DNA of 64,000 nucleotides from Dyella_B jejuensis (GCF_044904675.1 NZ_JADIKJ010000011.1:1-64000); one strand, 5' to 3'; numbered from the stretch's first letter, positions 43,460-52,372 are shown. Notes: generated from the letters alone by a model not told the origin. Made by a program: numbers and translations.

Positions 43460-45457
43460 GTGAACGCAGTACCTGGACCCGGCGCGCCACGCGCCGAACT
43501 CACCTTCCGCGGCCTGGTCATAGGCATCGTGATCACGCTTGTGTTCACGGCGGCCAACGTGTTCTTCGGCCTGAAGGCCGGCCTGACGTTCGCCACCTCG
43601 ATTCCGGCGGCGGTGATCTCGATGGCCATCCTGCGCGCGATGAAGAATGCGACGATCCAGGAAAACAATATCGTGCAGACGGTCGCCTCGGCGGCCGGCA
43701 CGCTCTCGTCGATCATCTTCGTGCTGCCGGGCCTGATCATCGTCGGCTGGTGGACCGGGTTTCCGTTCTGGATGTCGTTCGGCATCTGCGCGGCGGGCGG
43801 CATCCTTGGCGTGATGTACACCATTCCGCTGCGCCGCGCGCTGGTCACCGATTCGGACCTGCCGTATCCCGAAGGCGTGGCGTGCGCGGAAGTATTGAAG
43901 GTAGGCTCGGGCGAGGTGGTAGAGGCGTCCGATTCAGCGGCGGTCGAAGGCGGCAGCAGCGGACTGATGGCGGTAGTGGTCGGCTCGATCGTGTCGGCGG
44001 TGTTCTACGTCATCGTGGAAACCAAGCTCTTCGCCAGCGACGTGGCGCAATATTTCCGCATCGGCGATCGCGGCGCAGCCAGCGGCTACGACTTCTCGCT
44101 TTCCTTCGCGCTGTTCGCGGTGGGGCACCTGGTGGGCTTGTGGGTAGGCATCGCCATGCTGCTCGGCGCGGCGATCGGCTGGGGCTGGGCGGTGCCGCAT
44201 TTCACCATGCTGCATCCGGCGGCGGGGGATGCCGCCGACGTGGCACAGGCGGCGTGGAGCCATTACGTGCGTTTCGTCGGCGCCGGCACGATCGGCGTGG
44301 CGGCGATCTGGACGCTGGCCAAGCTGGTCAAGCCGGTGGTGAGCGGCCTCAATTCCGCGATGGCCGCTTCGCGCGTGCGCAAGGCCGGCAAGGGCGACAC
44401 GCTGCCGCGCACCGAACAGGACATGCCGATCGGCCTTGTCGGCCTGATCGTGCTGCTATGCATGCTGCCGATCGCCTGGCTGCTGGGTCACTTCAGCGTC
44501 ATCAGCGGTCTCGCTTCGCATGCGGCGCTGCTGGTGATCGGCGGTGTGCTGTTCGTGCTGATCCTCAGCTTCCTGGTGTCGACGGTTTGCGGCTACATGG
44601 CGGGCCTGATCGGCTCGTCCAACAGTCCGCTATCGGGCATCGGCATCCTGGTGGTGATCATTGCCGCGCTGCTGTTGGTGGCTGGCGTGAAATCCAGCCT
44701 GCCGGCCGATTCGGGCAAGGCGCTGGTGGCCTTCGCGTTGTTCATCACCTCGGTGGTGTTCGCGGTGGCCGCGATCGCCAACAACAACCTGCAGGACCTG
44801 AAAACCGGCCAGCTGGTCGATGCCACGCCGTGGCGGCAGCAGGTGGCGCTGGTGATCGGCGTGATCGCCGGCGCGATCGTGATTCCGCCGGTGCTGGACC
44901 TGCTCAACAAAGCGTATGGGTTCCTCGGCGCGCCCGGCGTCGATCCCGCGCATGCGTTGCCTGCGCCGCAGGCGGGGCTGATTTCGGCGCTGGCGCAGGG
45001 TGTGATCCAGAACAATATCGACTGGAGCCTGATCAGCACCGGCGCCCTCATCGGCGTCGGGCTGATCATCCTGGATGCGCTGCTCGGCCGCTTGACCAAG
45101 TCCGTGCGCCTGCCGCCGCTGGCGGTCGGCCTGGGTATCTACCTGCCCACTTCCACCACGCTGATGATCGTGGTCGGCGCCATCGTCGGCTGGTATTTCG
45201 ACAAGCGCGCGGAGCGCACGCCGAAGGCTGAAGCCACCAAGCAGCTGGGCGTGCTGCTCGCCTCCGGCTTGATTGTCGGCGAGAGCATCATCGGCGTGGT
45301 GGTGGCCGCGATCGTGGTGTTCTCCGGCAAGCCGGCGCCGCTGGCGCTGGTGGGCGACAGCTTCCAGAACGCCTCGATCTGGATTGGCGGGCTTGCATTC
45401 GCGTTGGTGACCTTTGCGATGTACCGCTGGATCAGCCGGCTCGGACAGCGCAGCTGA
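43460..45457 (+). CDS. OPT family oligopeptide transporter
   Basis: A 665-residue inner-membrane protein with about fifteen to sixteen hydrophobic segments. Family marks are TFRGLVIGIVITLVFTAANVFFGLKAGLTFATSIPAAVISMAI at the N-terminus, LPYPEGVACAEVLKVG, and the CGYMAGLIGSSNSPLSGIGIL loop. Bacterial OPT members move oligopeptides or metal chelates by proton symport. The start is GTG with GGGGAG about 8 nt upstream; the frame is open further up, but the added residues are not family-like. Confidence 0.92.
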   Translation: MNAVPGPGAPRAELTFRGLVIGIVITLVFTAANVFFGLKAGLTFATSIPAAVISMAILRAMKNATIQENNIVQTVASAAGTLSSIIFVLPGLIIVGWWTGFPFWMSFGICAAGGILGVMYTIPLRRALVTDSDLPYPEGVACAEVLKVGSGEVVEASDSAAVEGGSSGLMAVVVGSIVSAVFYVIVETKLFASDVAQYFRIGDRGAASGYDFSLSFALFAVGHLVGLWVGIAMLLGAAIGWGWAVPHFTMLHPAAGDAADVAQAAWSHYVRFVGAGTIGVAAIWTLAKLVKPVVSGLNSAMAASRVRKAGKGDTLPRTEQDMPIGLVGLIVLLCMLPIAWLLGHFSVISGLASHAALLVIGGVLFVLILSFLVSTVCGYMAGLIGSSNSPLSGIGILVVIIAALLLVAGVKSSLPADSGKALVAFALFITSVVFAVAAIANNNLQDLKTGQLVDATPWRQQVALVIGVIAGAIVIPPVLDLLNKAYGFLGAPGVDPAHALPAPQAGLISALAQGVIQNNIDWSLISTGALIGVGLIILDALLGRLTKSVRLPPLAVGLGIYLPTSTTLMIVVGAIVGWYFDKRAERTPKAEATKQLGVLLASGLIVGESIIGVVVAAIVVFSGKPAPLALVGDSFQNASIWIGGLAFALVTFAMYRWISRLGQRS

Positions 45458-45501
45458 TTGGCACGCCGCGGCGATAGCTGACGCATGTTTCGTGCGCGGC
45501 C

Positions 45502-45519
45502 CCTCTCCACGCGGAGAGG
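45502..45519. repeat. Short GA-rich hairpin
   Basis: A 7-bp perfect stem (45502-45508 with 45513-45519) just before the rsmC-like gene, repeating the sequence of the hairpin at 39545-39566. Its role is unknown; it may also form part of the ribosome-site region. Confidence 0.4.
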
Positions 45520-45530
45520 AGCCGCGGCCG

Positions 45531-46643
45531 ATGCGTACAATAGGCACTGCCCAATTCCCGGATCAATCTGCCTTGACGACGGTCGGTGTCCACGCATCCA
45601 CCCCCGACGCGGTGCTGGATGCATTATTCCTGCCTTTTACAGCAGGCCTGCTGGACTTGCCCGCGGACGGCAACGTGCTGTTTCTGCGGGCGCGCGACGG
45701 TTATCGCTTGCGCGAAATCGCGCGACCGGGCTGGTTGTGCGAGCAGAGCCTGCGGCCGTTTGCCGACGCGCTGGCGCGCAGCGGCTTCCATGTCGGCGAG
45801 GCGACAGCCGCGGCGCGCTTCAAGCTGGTGCTGGTACTGCCGCCGCGTCAGCGCGATGAAGCACGCGCCCTGTTTGCCCGCGCGGCGCGACATGCGGAAG
45901 AGGACGGCATCGTGCTGGCATGTGTGCCGAATGCGGAAGGCGCCAAATCCGCCGAGGCGGACCTGGCGGCGCTGCTGGGTACGGTGAGCCATCTTTCCAA
46001 ACACAAATGCCGCGTGTTCTGGGCCGCGTCGCGGGCATCCACGTGCAACCCGTCGCTGCTCGAGACATGGTTGGCGCTCGACCATCCGCAGCCTAACGCG
46101 GCTGGCTACCTGAGCCGTCCCGGCTTGTTCGCCTGGGACCGGGTGGATGCGGCCTCCGCGTTGCTCGCCGCGCATATACCCGATGATTTGCATGGCCGTG
46201 TCGCCGATTTCGGTGCGGGCTACGGTTATCTGGCGACGCAGCTCATCGCGCGCTGTCCGCACGTTACCGCGCTCGACCTATACGAAGCCGAGTCGCGTGC
46301 GATCGAGCCGGCACGGCTCAACCTGGAACGCACGCTGCGCGAAAGCGGCCGCGAGTTGGCCTGCGAACTGCATTGGCATGACGTTACCGTGGGCGTGGAA
46401 CGGCGTTATGACGCGATCGTCAGCAATCCGCCATTCCACCAGGGCAGGGCGGACCTGCCCGATCTCGGTCGCGCTTTCATCGCGCAGGCGGCGAAGGCGC
46501 TGGTTCCACCGGGCCGTCTATGGCTGGTGGCAAATCGTCACTTGCCTTACGAGGCGACGCTTGCCGCGTATTTCGAGCAGACGCGCAACGTGGTGGTGCA
46601 GGAGGGTTTCAAGGTGATCGAGGCCAGGGGCGTGCGCGGATGA
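45531..46643 (+). CDS. rsmC: RsmC-type 16S rRNA guanine-N2 methyltransferase
   Basis: A 370-residue two-domain enzyme. The N-terminal half is a degenerate methyltransferase-like fold; the C-terminal half carries the SAM motif VADFGAGYGYLATQLI and the catalytic SNPPFHQGRAD block of the RsmC/RlmG family, which methylates guanine N2 in ribosomal RNA (G1207 for RsmC). Its stop overlaps the start of the rsuA-like gene by ATGA, so the two rRNA modification genes are translationally coupled. The exact target base cannot be proven from sequence. Confidence 0.82.
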   Translation: MRTIGTAQFPDQSALTTVGVHASTPDAVLDALFLPFTAGLLDLPADGNVLFLRARDGYRLREIARPGWLCEQSLRPFADALARSGFHVGEATAAARFKLVLVLPPRQRDEARALFARAARHAEEDGIVLACVPNAEGAKSAEADLAALLGTVSHLSKHKCRVFWAASRASTCNPSLLETWLALDHPQPNAAGYLSRPGLFAWDRVDAASALLAAHIPDDLHGRVADFGAGYGYLATQLIARCPHVTALDLYEAESRAIEPARLNLERTLRESGRELACELHWHDVTVGVERRYDAIVSNPPFHQGRADLPDLGRAFIAQAAKALVPPGRLWLVANRHLPYEATLAAYFEQTRNVVVQEGFKVIEARGVRG

Positions 46644-47350
46644 GGCTGGTCAGGCTGATTGCGAATCTCGGCTACGGCAGCCGCAAGGATGTCGCGTGGA
46701 TGTTCCGCGAGGGGCGTATTACCGACGCCGACGGCGAGGTGCTGTATGCCGACGACAAGGTCGAACATGCCGCTATCCGCATCGACGGCGAACCGCTTGA
46801 TCCACCCGCCGGGTTGGTGCTGATGATGCATAAGCCGCTGGGCGTGACGTGCTCGCGCAAGGATCCCGGTCGCGTCGTGTACGACCTGTTGCCGCCGCGT
46901 TACCGCGCGCGCACCCCCGCACTGTCCACGGTCGGACGGTTGGATCGCGATACGTCAGGCCTGCTTTTGTTTACCGATGACGGCGCGTTGCTGCATCGGA
47001 TCATTTCGCCGCGCGCAAATATCGCCAAAGTCTATGAAGCCACGCTCGCGCAGGACCTTCGGGGCGACGAGCAGCCATTGTTCGCCAGCGGAAGCTTGAT
47101 GCTCGACTCGGAGAGCACGCCGCTGCTGCCGGCGCTGCTGGATGTACTGGCGCCGCGTCATGCACGGCTTCACATCCACGAAGGCCGTTATCACCAGGTG
47201 CGCCGCATGTTCGCCGCCACCGGCAACCACGTCGAGAGCTTGCAGCGCACGGCGATCGGCGGTCTGCAATTGCGTGGCCTGCAGGCCGGTGCGTGGCGTC
47301 AACTCGGTGCGGATGACGTGGCGCAGATCTTCGAGCCGGCGAACCCGTAA
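46640..47350 (+). CDS. rsuA: 16S rRNA pseudouridine synthase RsuA-like
   Basis: A 236-residue pseudouridine synthase with an N-terminal S4 RNA-binding domain (about 1-50), then the RsuA-type catalytic domain with the GRLDRDTSGLLLF motif at 99-111 (catalytic Asp102) and HEGRYHQVRRMFAATGNHV near the end. The length is that of RsuA (U516 of 16S rRNA). It overlaps the upstream gene by 4 bp, forming an rRNA-modification pair. Confidence 0.88.
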   Translation: MRLVRLIANLGYGSRKDVAWMFREGRITDADGEVLYADDKVEHAAIRIDGEPLDPPAGLVLMMHKPLGVTCSRKDPGRVVYDLLPPRYRARTPALSTVGRLDRDTSGLLLFTDDGALLHRIISPRANIAKVYEATLAQDLRGDEQPLFASGSLMLDSESTPLLPALLDVLAPRHARLHIHEGRYHQVRRMFAATGNHVESLQRTAIGGLQLRGLQAGAWRQLGADDVAQIFEPANP

Positions 47351-47379
47351 CGGGTTGCCGGCGCTACATCATGGTTTTG

Positions 47380-47577
47380 TTATGGCTCTGCCTGGGTTTG
47401 CCGAATACGTGCCAGTTCGTCTTCGCGACGGGAATGGACATTGGAGGCCCAGGAGACCAGCTTGAACTCCGAGGCAATGGTTTCTGGCCTGGCGTCCTGC
47501 ATGGCTAAGACTGAAAGCATCCCTGCTACCAGCTGCATTCCGCGCACCATGGCGGAACGAGCGAGAAGCATGTGCAT
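47380..47577 (-). CDS. Small exported-looking protein (65 aa)
   Basis: A 65-residue peptide with a hydrophobic N-terminal half (MHMLLARSAMVRGMQLVAGMLSVLAMQ) that could be a signal or anchor, and a charged C-terminal half (SNVHSRREDELARIRQTQ). GGAG lies 8 nt upstream of the ATG. No family was recognised. A longer reading of the same frame (to 47985) crosses the selO start and is unlikely. Confidence 0.4.
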   Translation of the reverse strand: MHMLLARSAMVRGMQLVAGMLSVLAMQDARPETIASEFKLVSWASNVHSRREDELARIRQTQAEP

Positions 47578-47719
47578 GTTGTTTACTCCACCGGCTACCC
47601 CTGCGTAGCCGCGAGCAGACTTTAGCAAGCTTTCCCGGCGAATGTATAGCTGGCGTGAATGTTTATCTTTATTGTGACGACCATCTTGCGTTAGCCGCCA
47701 TCTACCCGATATCCGCTCC

Positions 47720-49285
47720 ATGCCCTTGACTTCGCTGCGATTCGACAATGCTTTCATCCGCGACTTGCCGGGCGATCCGGACCACGGCCAAGGCACGCGG
47801 CAAGTACGGGGTGCGCTGTATTCGCGCGTCGATCCCAGCCCGGTGGCGGCGCCGCGCACGGTGGCATGGTCGCGGGAGATGGCGCAAGCCCTTGGCCTGA
47901 CCGATACGGATCTCGCCAGTCCGCTTTTTGCCCAGATGTTTGGCGGCAACAAGATTGCCGAGGGTATGGAGCCATGGGCGTCCAATTATGGTGGACACCA
48001 GTTCGGCACATGGGCTGGCCAGCTGGGTGACGGGCGCGCCATCTCGCTGGGCGAAGTGCTGACCGCACAAGGGGAACGGTTGGAATTGCAATTGAAGGGA
48101 GCGGGCATGACTCCCTACTCGCGCGGGGCGGATGGGCGAGCGGTATTGCGTTCTTCGGTCCGCGAATTTCTGTGCAGCGAAGCCATGCATCATCTGGGTG
48201 TGCCGACCACGCGCGCGTTAAGCCTGGTAGCGACCGGTGAAACGGTCGAGCGCGACATGTTCTACGACGGCCATCCACAGGATGAACCGGGCGCGGTCGT
48301 CTGCCGCGTGGCGCCTTCGTTCCTGCGCTTCGGGCATTTCGAACTGCCGGCATCGCGTGGCGACGTCGAGTTGCTGCGTCGCCTCGCCGATTTCACCATC
48401 CGTCGTGATTTCCCGCATCTGCATGGCAGCGATGAAACGCGCTATGGCGACTGGTTCGGCGAGGTCTGCGTGCGAACGGCGCGCATGATCGCGCACTGGA
48501 TGCGCGTGGGTTTCGTGCACGGCGTGATGAACACCGACAACATGTCGATCCTGGGTCTTACCATCGACTATGGTCCCTACGGATGGATCGATGATTTCGA
48601 TCTGGATTGGACGCCCAATACCACCGACGCCATGCGTCGCCGTTACCGTTTCGGGCAACAGCCGAACGTGGCGTGGTGGAACCTCAGCCGCCTGGCCGCA
48701 GCGCTTTCGCCGTTGTTCGGCGATATCGCCCCGCTGCAGGCTGGCCTGGACCGTTACACAGCGCAATATGCCCGGCAGGATCGCCATGACACAGCGGCCA
48801 AGCTTGGTTTTTCCGAATGCCGCGATGACGATCGCGCGCGCATGGAAACCTTGCATGGGTTGCTACAACAGGCGGAAGTGGACATGACCTTGTTCTTCCG
48901 CGCATTGAGCGACATCGATCCGCACGCGCCGCAACTGGCAACGCTGCGACATGCGTTCTACGACGCCGCCAAGCTCGACACCGCCCAGGCCGATTTCCTG
49001 CGCTGGCTTGACGACTATGCGGCTCGCCTGCGCGAGGACCCGCTCTCACCGGCGCAGCGTCGGCAGCGCATGCACGCTGCCAATCCGCTATACGTGCTGC
49101 GCAATTATCTTGCGCAGGAGGCGATCGACCAGGCGGCGCAGGGCGATGGCGAAGGCATCAACAGCTTGCTCGACGTGCTGCGGCATCCGTATGACGAACA
49201 GCCCGGACGCGAGCGCTTTGCACGCAAGCGGCCCGAGTGGGCGAAGACCCGGGCGGGCTGTTCGATGCTTTCTTGCAGCTCTTAA
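47720..49285 (+). CDS. selO: Protein adenylyltransferase SelO
   Basis: A 521-residue pseudokinase-fold enzyme that transfers AMP to protein hydroxyl groups and protects against oxidative stress. Family segments are present throughout: ASNYGGHQFGTWAGQLGDGRAISLGE, LKGAGMTPYSRGADGRAVLRSSVREFLCSEAM, VHGVMNTDNMSILGLTIDYGPYGWIDDFD and the GVMNTDNMS metal loop. It ends CSMLSCSS, with Cys at the position of the redox-active residue (Sec in animals) near the C-terminus. It reads as a complete SelO. A strong inverted repeat follows. Confidence 0.95.
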   Translation: MPLTSLRFDNAFIRDLPGDPDHGQGTRQVRGALYSRVDPSPVAAPRTVAWSREMAQALGLTDTDLASPLFAQMFGGNKIAEGMEPWASNYGGHQFGTWAGQLGDGRAISLGEVLTAQGERLELQLKGAGMTPYSRGADGRAVLRSSVREFLCSEAMHHLGVPTTRALSLVATGETVERDMFYDGHPQDEPGAVVCRVAPSFLRFGHFELPASRGDVELLRRLADFTIRRDFPHLHGSDETRYGDWFGEVCVRTARMIAHWMRVGFVHGVMNTDNMSILGLTIDYGPYGWIDDFDLDWTPNTTDAMRRRYRFGQQPNVAWWNLSRLAAALSPLFGDIAPLQAGLDRYTAQYARQDRHDTAAKLGFSECRDDDRARMETLHGLLQQAEVDMTLFFRALSDIDPHAPQLATLRHAFYDAAKLDTAQADFLRWLDDYAARLREDPLSPAQRRQRMHAANPLYVLRNYLAQEAIDQAAQGDGEGINSLLDVLRHPYDEQPGRERFARKRPEWAKTRAGCSMLSCSS

Positions 49286-49299
49286 AGAGCCGGTCCGTG

Positions 49300-49339
49300 G
49301 CGGGATGGCAAGGCACTCCTTCGAACCTTGCCATCCCGC
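49300..49339. terminator. Perfect 14-bp inverted repeat between convergent genes
   Basis: Arms 49300-49313 and 49326-49339 are perfect complements around a 12-nt loop, between the ends of selO and the SH3-domain gene. There is no T-run. The right arm shares CCATCCCGCTCC with the repeat at 14127-14158, so it may be a REP-like element used as a terminator. Confidence 0.6.
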
Positions 49340-49351
49340 TCCCACCAGCCG

Positions 49352-50149
49352 TCAACCGCCGTTATTCCCGTTATTGCCCTGCTTCGGCTCAGGCCGCGGC
49401 GCGGGACGGGCGCGTTCTGCGGGCCGGTTGCCTTGACCCGGCTGAGGACGGTTACCGCCGCCAGGGGGCGGTGGACGATTACCAGCCGGCGGCTGCGGGC
49501 GATTGCCAGTCCCTGGCGGCTGCGGGCGATTGCCAGCTGGCGGCTGTGGACGGTTCCCGCCCGGTGGCGGGCGATGGCCATTCCCTGGCGGCTGGGGACG
49601 ATTTCCGCCCGGCGGCCTGGGACGGTTGCCGCCTGGTGGTTGTGGCCGGTTGCCGCCCGGTGGCGGGCGATGGCCACCGCCCGGCGGCTGCGGACGATGG
49701 CCTCCTGGTGGACGGATCGGATGCGGCGGCCGTGCCGGCGGGCGGATCGGAATGGGCCGTCCATACCAGCGCGCGCGATCGCGATAGAACGGGCGATTGG
49801 TGTAATAGCGTCCCCAATACGAAGCGATCGCGAACGAGACAATCGGAATGCCTATCTGCGCGCCGTAATCGGCCACGTACACCGGTTGGTTGTTGTACTC
49901 GTACTCGATATAGGTGCCAGCCACCCAGCCCCGGTTGGGGCCGGTGATGACATCGCACCATTCCCATCCAGCCGTGCAACCTTGCACGGAAACGGGCGTG
50001 CCCGATGGCAGGACCAGCAGCGCTGGATATTCGGTATCCGGGCCGGCGCGCATATTCACGTCGGCGACCAAGTAACCATCCGCGGCGAACGCCGCGGCGG
50101 GCACGATCATCATCAGGGCGGCCACCAGGGACCACGGCATGCATTTCAT
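49352..50149 (-). CDS. SH3b-domain exported protein with Pro/Gly/Arg-rich repeats
   Basis: A 265-residue exported protein. A signal peptide (about 1-23) is followed by a bacterial SH3 domain (about 24-85, VADVNMRAGPDTEYPALLVLPSGTPVSV and WEWCDV), then a linker, and a long C-terminal half of GGNRPQPPGG-like repeats. SH3b domains often bind cell-wall peptides; the repetitive tail is probably disordered and may attach to the envelope. The nucleotide repeats in the second half could vary in number. It converges with selO and is followed upstream by the FKBP gene on the same strand. Confidence 0.75.
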   Translation of the reverse strand: MKCMPWSLVAALMMIVPAAAFAADGYLVADVNMRAGPDTEYPALLVLPSGTPVSVQGCTAGWEWCDVITGPNRGWVAGTYIEYEYNNQPVYVADYGAQIGIPIVSFAIASYWGRYYTNRPFYRDRARWYGRPIPIRPPARPPHPIRPPGGHRPQPPGGGHRPPPGGNRPQPPGGNRPRPPGGNRPQPPGNGHRPPPGGNRPQPPAGNRPQPPGTGNRPQPPAGNRPPPPGGGNRPQPGQGNRPAERARPAPRPEPKQGNNGNNGG

Positions 50150-50254
50150 CGGGCAATCCTCCAGCTTGGGCGATGGGGACTTACGACGTCAGGAACCAAT
50201 GCCGGGCCATCATGGAACAATCCGGCGGAAAAAACATGCCGCCGTCCGCGCAGC

Positions 50255-50683
50255 TCAATGCACTTCCAGCAGCTCGATGTCGAATACCAGCGCACTGTTC
50301 GGCGGAATGTCGTCGCCGGCGCCACGCCGGCCGTAACCCAGGCTGGAGGGCATGATGACGGTGCGTTTGCCGCCCACCCGCATGCCTCTCACGCCGCTCT
50401 CCATGCCGGGGATCACTTCGTCCGCACCGAGGGTGAAGGCCAGTGGGCGGCCGCTGTCGTAGGAGCTGTCGAACTTCGCGCCGTGATGATCGGGCGCCTT
50501 GGCGTCGTACAGCCAACCGGTGTAGTTGATGCGCACCTCCGAATCGTCCCGTGCCTCGCTGCCGGTCCCCACTTTCTGATCCGTCACCACCAGCTTGGGC
50601 ACGTCGTCGGCATGGGCGGGCGGCGGTGCGAACACGCCTAGTGCAAGCATGGCGGTAGCGAGGAAGGCAAGCGGACGATGCAT
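50255..50683 (-). CDS. Secreted FKBP-type peptidyl-prolyl isomerase
   Basis: A 142-residue periplasmic prolyl isomerase with a signal peptide (about 1-25, ending AHAD) and a single FKBP domain: VRINYTGWLYDA, KFDSSYDSGRPLAFTLG, VIPGMESGVRGMRVGGKRTVIMPSSLGYG and IPPNSALVFDIELLEV, all usual FKBP blocks. It folds or stabilises exported proteins. GGAG lies 6-7 nt before the ATG. It is divergent from the aroG leader, and the two promoters share about 90 bp. Confidence 0.92.
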   Translation of the reverse strand: MHRPLAFLATAMLALGVFAPPPAHADDVPKLVVTDQKVGTGSEARDDSEVRINYTGWLYDAKAPDHHGAKFDSSYDSGRPLAFTLGADEVIPGMESGVRGMRVGGKRTVIMPSSLGYGRRGAGDDIPPNSALVFDIELLEVH

Positions 50684-50772
50684 GGAAAACTCCGGAATTG
50701 AGGATGCGCGCGCCCATTCTACGTACGTGGCGGCAGTTTGCTCGTGCAATGCAATGTGGTATCACTAGCACC

Positions 50773-50853
50773 ATGACCACTGTCTCCCGCCGCTATTGCT
50801 TCTGGTTTTATGGCTATCCGAAGCCGGCGGCGGAGCATGGTGCGCGATCGTAA
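50773..50853 (+). CDS. Aromatic leader peptide of the aroG attenuator
   Basis: A 26-residue peptide (MTTVSRRYCFWFYGYPKPAA...) with six aromatic residues packed in positions 8-15: Tyr8, Phe10, Trp11, Phe12, Tyr13 and Tyr15. It lies directly before a terminator hairpin and the DAHP synthase gene. Such codon runs allow the ribosome to stall when charged Phe/Tyr/Trp tRNAs are scarce. There is no strong ribosome site, and the peptide is shorter than gene-finders report. Confidence 0.8.
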   Translation: MTTVSRRYCFWFYGYPKPAAEHGARS

Positions 50854-50910
50854 CTAGCAAGATCACCCACTTTCCTCGAAAAGCCGCCAGCCTCCCTGGC
50901 GGCTTTTTTT
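50786..50910 (+). promoter_or_regulatory. Transcription attenuator for aroG
   Basis: A terminator stem (50879-50890 with 50896-50907, T-run 50904-50910) follows the leader peptide. An upstream GCGG-rich segment inside the leader (50824-50833) can pair with the left arm of the terminator (about 50883-50890), giving an antiterminator, and can alternatively pair with a CCCGCC segment at 50786-50793. Ribosome position over the aromatic codons would choose between these folds. This is the classical layout for amino-acid attenuation. Confidence 0.75.
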
Positions 50911-50945
50911 ATGGCCGCCGGGAACCAGACCAGGAGTTTATTTTC

Positions 50946-52022
50946 ATGACCCGTTCGACCGATGACCTGCGCATACGCGAGATCAAGGAACTCGCCACGC
51001 CCGCCGAGGTGATGCTCGACAGCCAGCCCAGCCCACCCGCCCTTGCCACTGTCGCCGACGCCCGCCAGGCGCTGCATCGCATCCTGCACGGCAAGGATGA
51101 TCGCCTGGCCGTGGTGATCGGCCCCTGCTCGATCCACGATCCGGTTGCCGCGATGGAATACGCCCGTCGCCTTGCCGCGGAGCGTGCGCGCCATGCCGAT
51201 GCGCTGGAAATCGTGATGCGCGTGTATTTCGAAAAGCCGCGCACCACCGTGGGCTGGAAAGGCCTGATCAACGATCCCGACCTCGACGGGAGCTATCACA
51301 TCGACAAGGGCCTGCGCCTGGCCCGCCGCCTGCTGTGCGACATCAACGCGCTCGGCTTGCCGGCCGGCTGCGAATTCCTCGACTTGATCACGCCGCAATA
51401 CATCGCCGACCTGGTGGCGTGGGGCGCGATCGGGGCACGCACCACTGAAAGCCAGTCACATCGCGAACTGGCTTCCGGCCTTTCCTGTCCGGTGGGTTTC
51501 AAGAACGGCACGGATGGCAACATCAAGATCGCAGTGGACGCGGTATTGGCCGCCGCCCGGCCGCATCATTTCATGGCGGTGACCAAGGGTGGCCGCAATG
51601 CGATCGCGGCCACGTGCGGCAACGAGGATTGCCATGTGATCCTGCGCGGCGGCAAGCAGCCCAACTATGACGCCGCCAGTGTGGCGAGTGCTTGCGGTGT
51701 ACTGGCCCAGGCGGGCGTGGCCGAGCGCCTGATGATCGATGCCAGCCACGCCAACAGCGGCAAGCAGCCTGAGCGCCAGCCGCACGTGGTGGCTGATATC
51801 GCCGCGCAACTGGAAGCGGGCGAAACACGCATCCAGGGCGTGATGGTGGAAAGCCACCTGGTCGCGGGACGGCAGGAGCTCGTGCCGGATCGCCAGCTGA
51901 TCTATGGCCAAAGCATCACCGACGGCTGCATCGGCTGGGATACCACGGTGCAAGTGCTGGAACGTTTGGCCAAGGCAGTGCGCGTGCGCCGGGAACGAAG
52001 GGTGCAGGCGACACCGGCATAG
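50946..52022 (+). CDS. aroG: DAHP synthase, class I (AroG/AroF type)
   Basis: A 358-residue 3-deoxy-7-phosphoheptulonate synthase, which joins phosphoenolpyruvate and erythrose 4-phosphate as the first step of aromatic amino-acid synthesis. Family segments are VVIGPCSIHDPVAAMEYARRL, the KPRTTVGWKGLINDPDLDGS loop, LSCPVGFKNGTDGN, and the metal-site His/Glu/Asp blocks in DASHANSGKQPERQ and GVMVESHLVAGRQ. GGAG lies 9-10 nt upstream of the ATG. Expression should be controlled by the attenuator just upstream; allosteric type (Phe, Tyr or Trp) cannot be read from sequence. Confidence 0.95.
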   Translation: MTRSTDDLRIREIKELATPAEVMLDSQPSPPALATVADARQALHRILHGKDDRLAVVIGPCSIHDPVAAMEYARRLAAERARHADALEIVMRVYFEKPRTTVGWKGLINDPDLDGSYHIDKGLRLARRLLCDINALGLPAGCEFLDLITPQYIADLVAWGAIGARTTESQSHRELASGLSCPVGFKNGTDGNIKIAVDAVLAAARPHHFMAVTKGGRNAIAATCGNEDCHVILRGGKQPNYDAASVASACGVLAQAGVAERLMIDASHANSGKQPERQPHVVADIAAQLEAGETRIQGVMVESHLVAGRQELVPDRQLIYGQSITDGCIGWDTTVQVLERLAKAVRVRRERRVQATPA

Positions 52023-52096
52023 CGCGCGCCTGGGAGTCCATGGTCTTATGCTTGCCTCGTCAGCGGGCACTCTTCAACAACTGGGCAGAAAGCATC

Positions 52097-52372
52097 ATGG
52101 CTCTGGACATCCGGCATCTAGCCACGGCACACCGCTTCGAAACGAACGTGGACGGTTTTACCTGCGAACTCGATTACCGCCTGCAAGACCACGTGATGAC
52201 CATTACGCACACCGGCGTGCCCGGCGAAGTAGGTGGTCGCGGCATTGCCAGCGAACTGGTGCGCGCAGCCTTCGAGACGGCGCGCAAGGAAGGCTGGAAA
52301 GTGGTGCCGGCCTGCAGCTATGCACGCATCTGGCTGGAACGTCACCCGGACTATGCCGGGCTGCGCGCATGA
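52097..52372 (+). CDS. GNAT-type small acetyltransferase (YjdJ-like)
   Basis: A 91-residue protein with the compact GNAT fold of the YjdJ family: ITHTGVPGEVGGRGIASELVRAAFETARKEGWKVVPACSYARIWLERHPDY, including the R/Q-x-x-G-x-A acetyl-CoA loop (GGRGIAS). Members are short acetyltransferases of unknown substrate. It lies 74 bp after aroG on the same strand and 33 bp before the DUF1345 gene, so all three may be one unit. Confidence 0.85.
   Translation: MALDIRHLATAHRFETNVDGFTCELDYRLQDHVMTITHTGVPGEVGGRGIASELVRAAFETARKEGWKVVPACSYARIWLERHPDYAGLRA

Noticed and set aside
49328..50641. 437-codon plus-strand frame opposite the SH3 and FKBP genes
   Set aside because: A repeat-rich shadow; both minus-strand genes are recognisable exported proteins.
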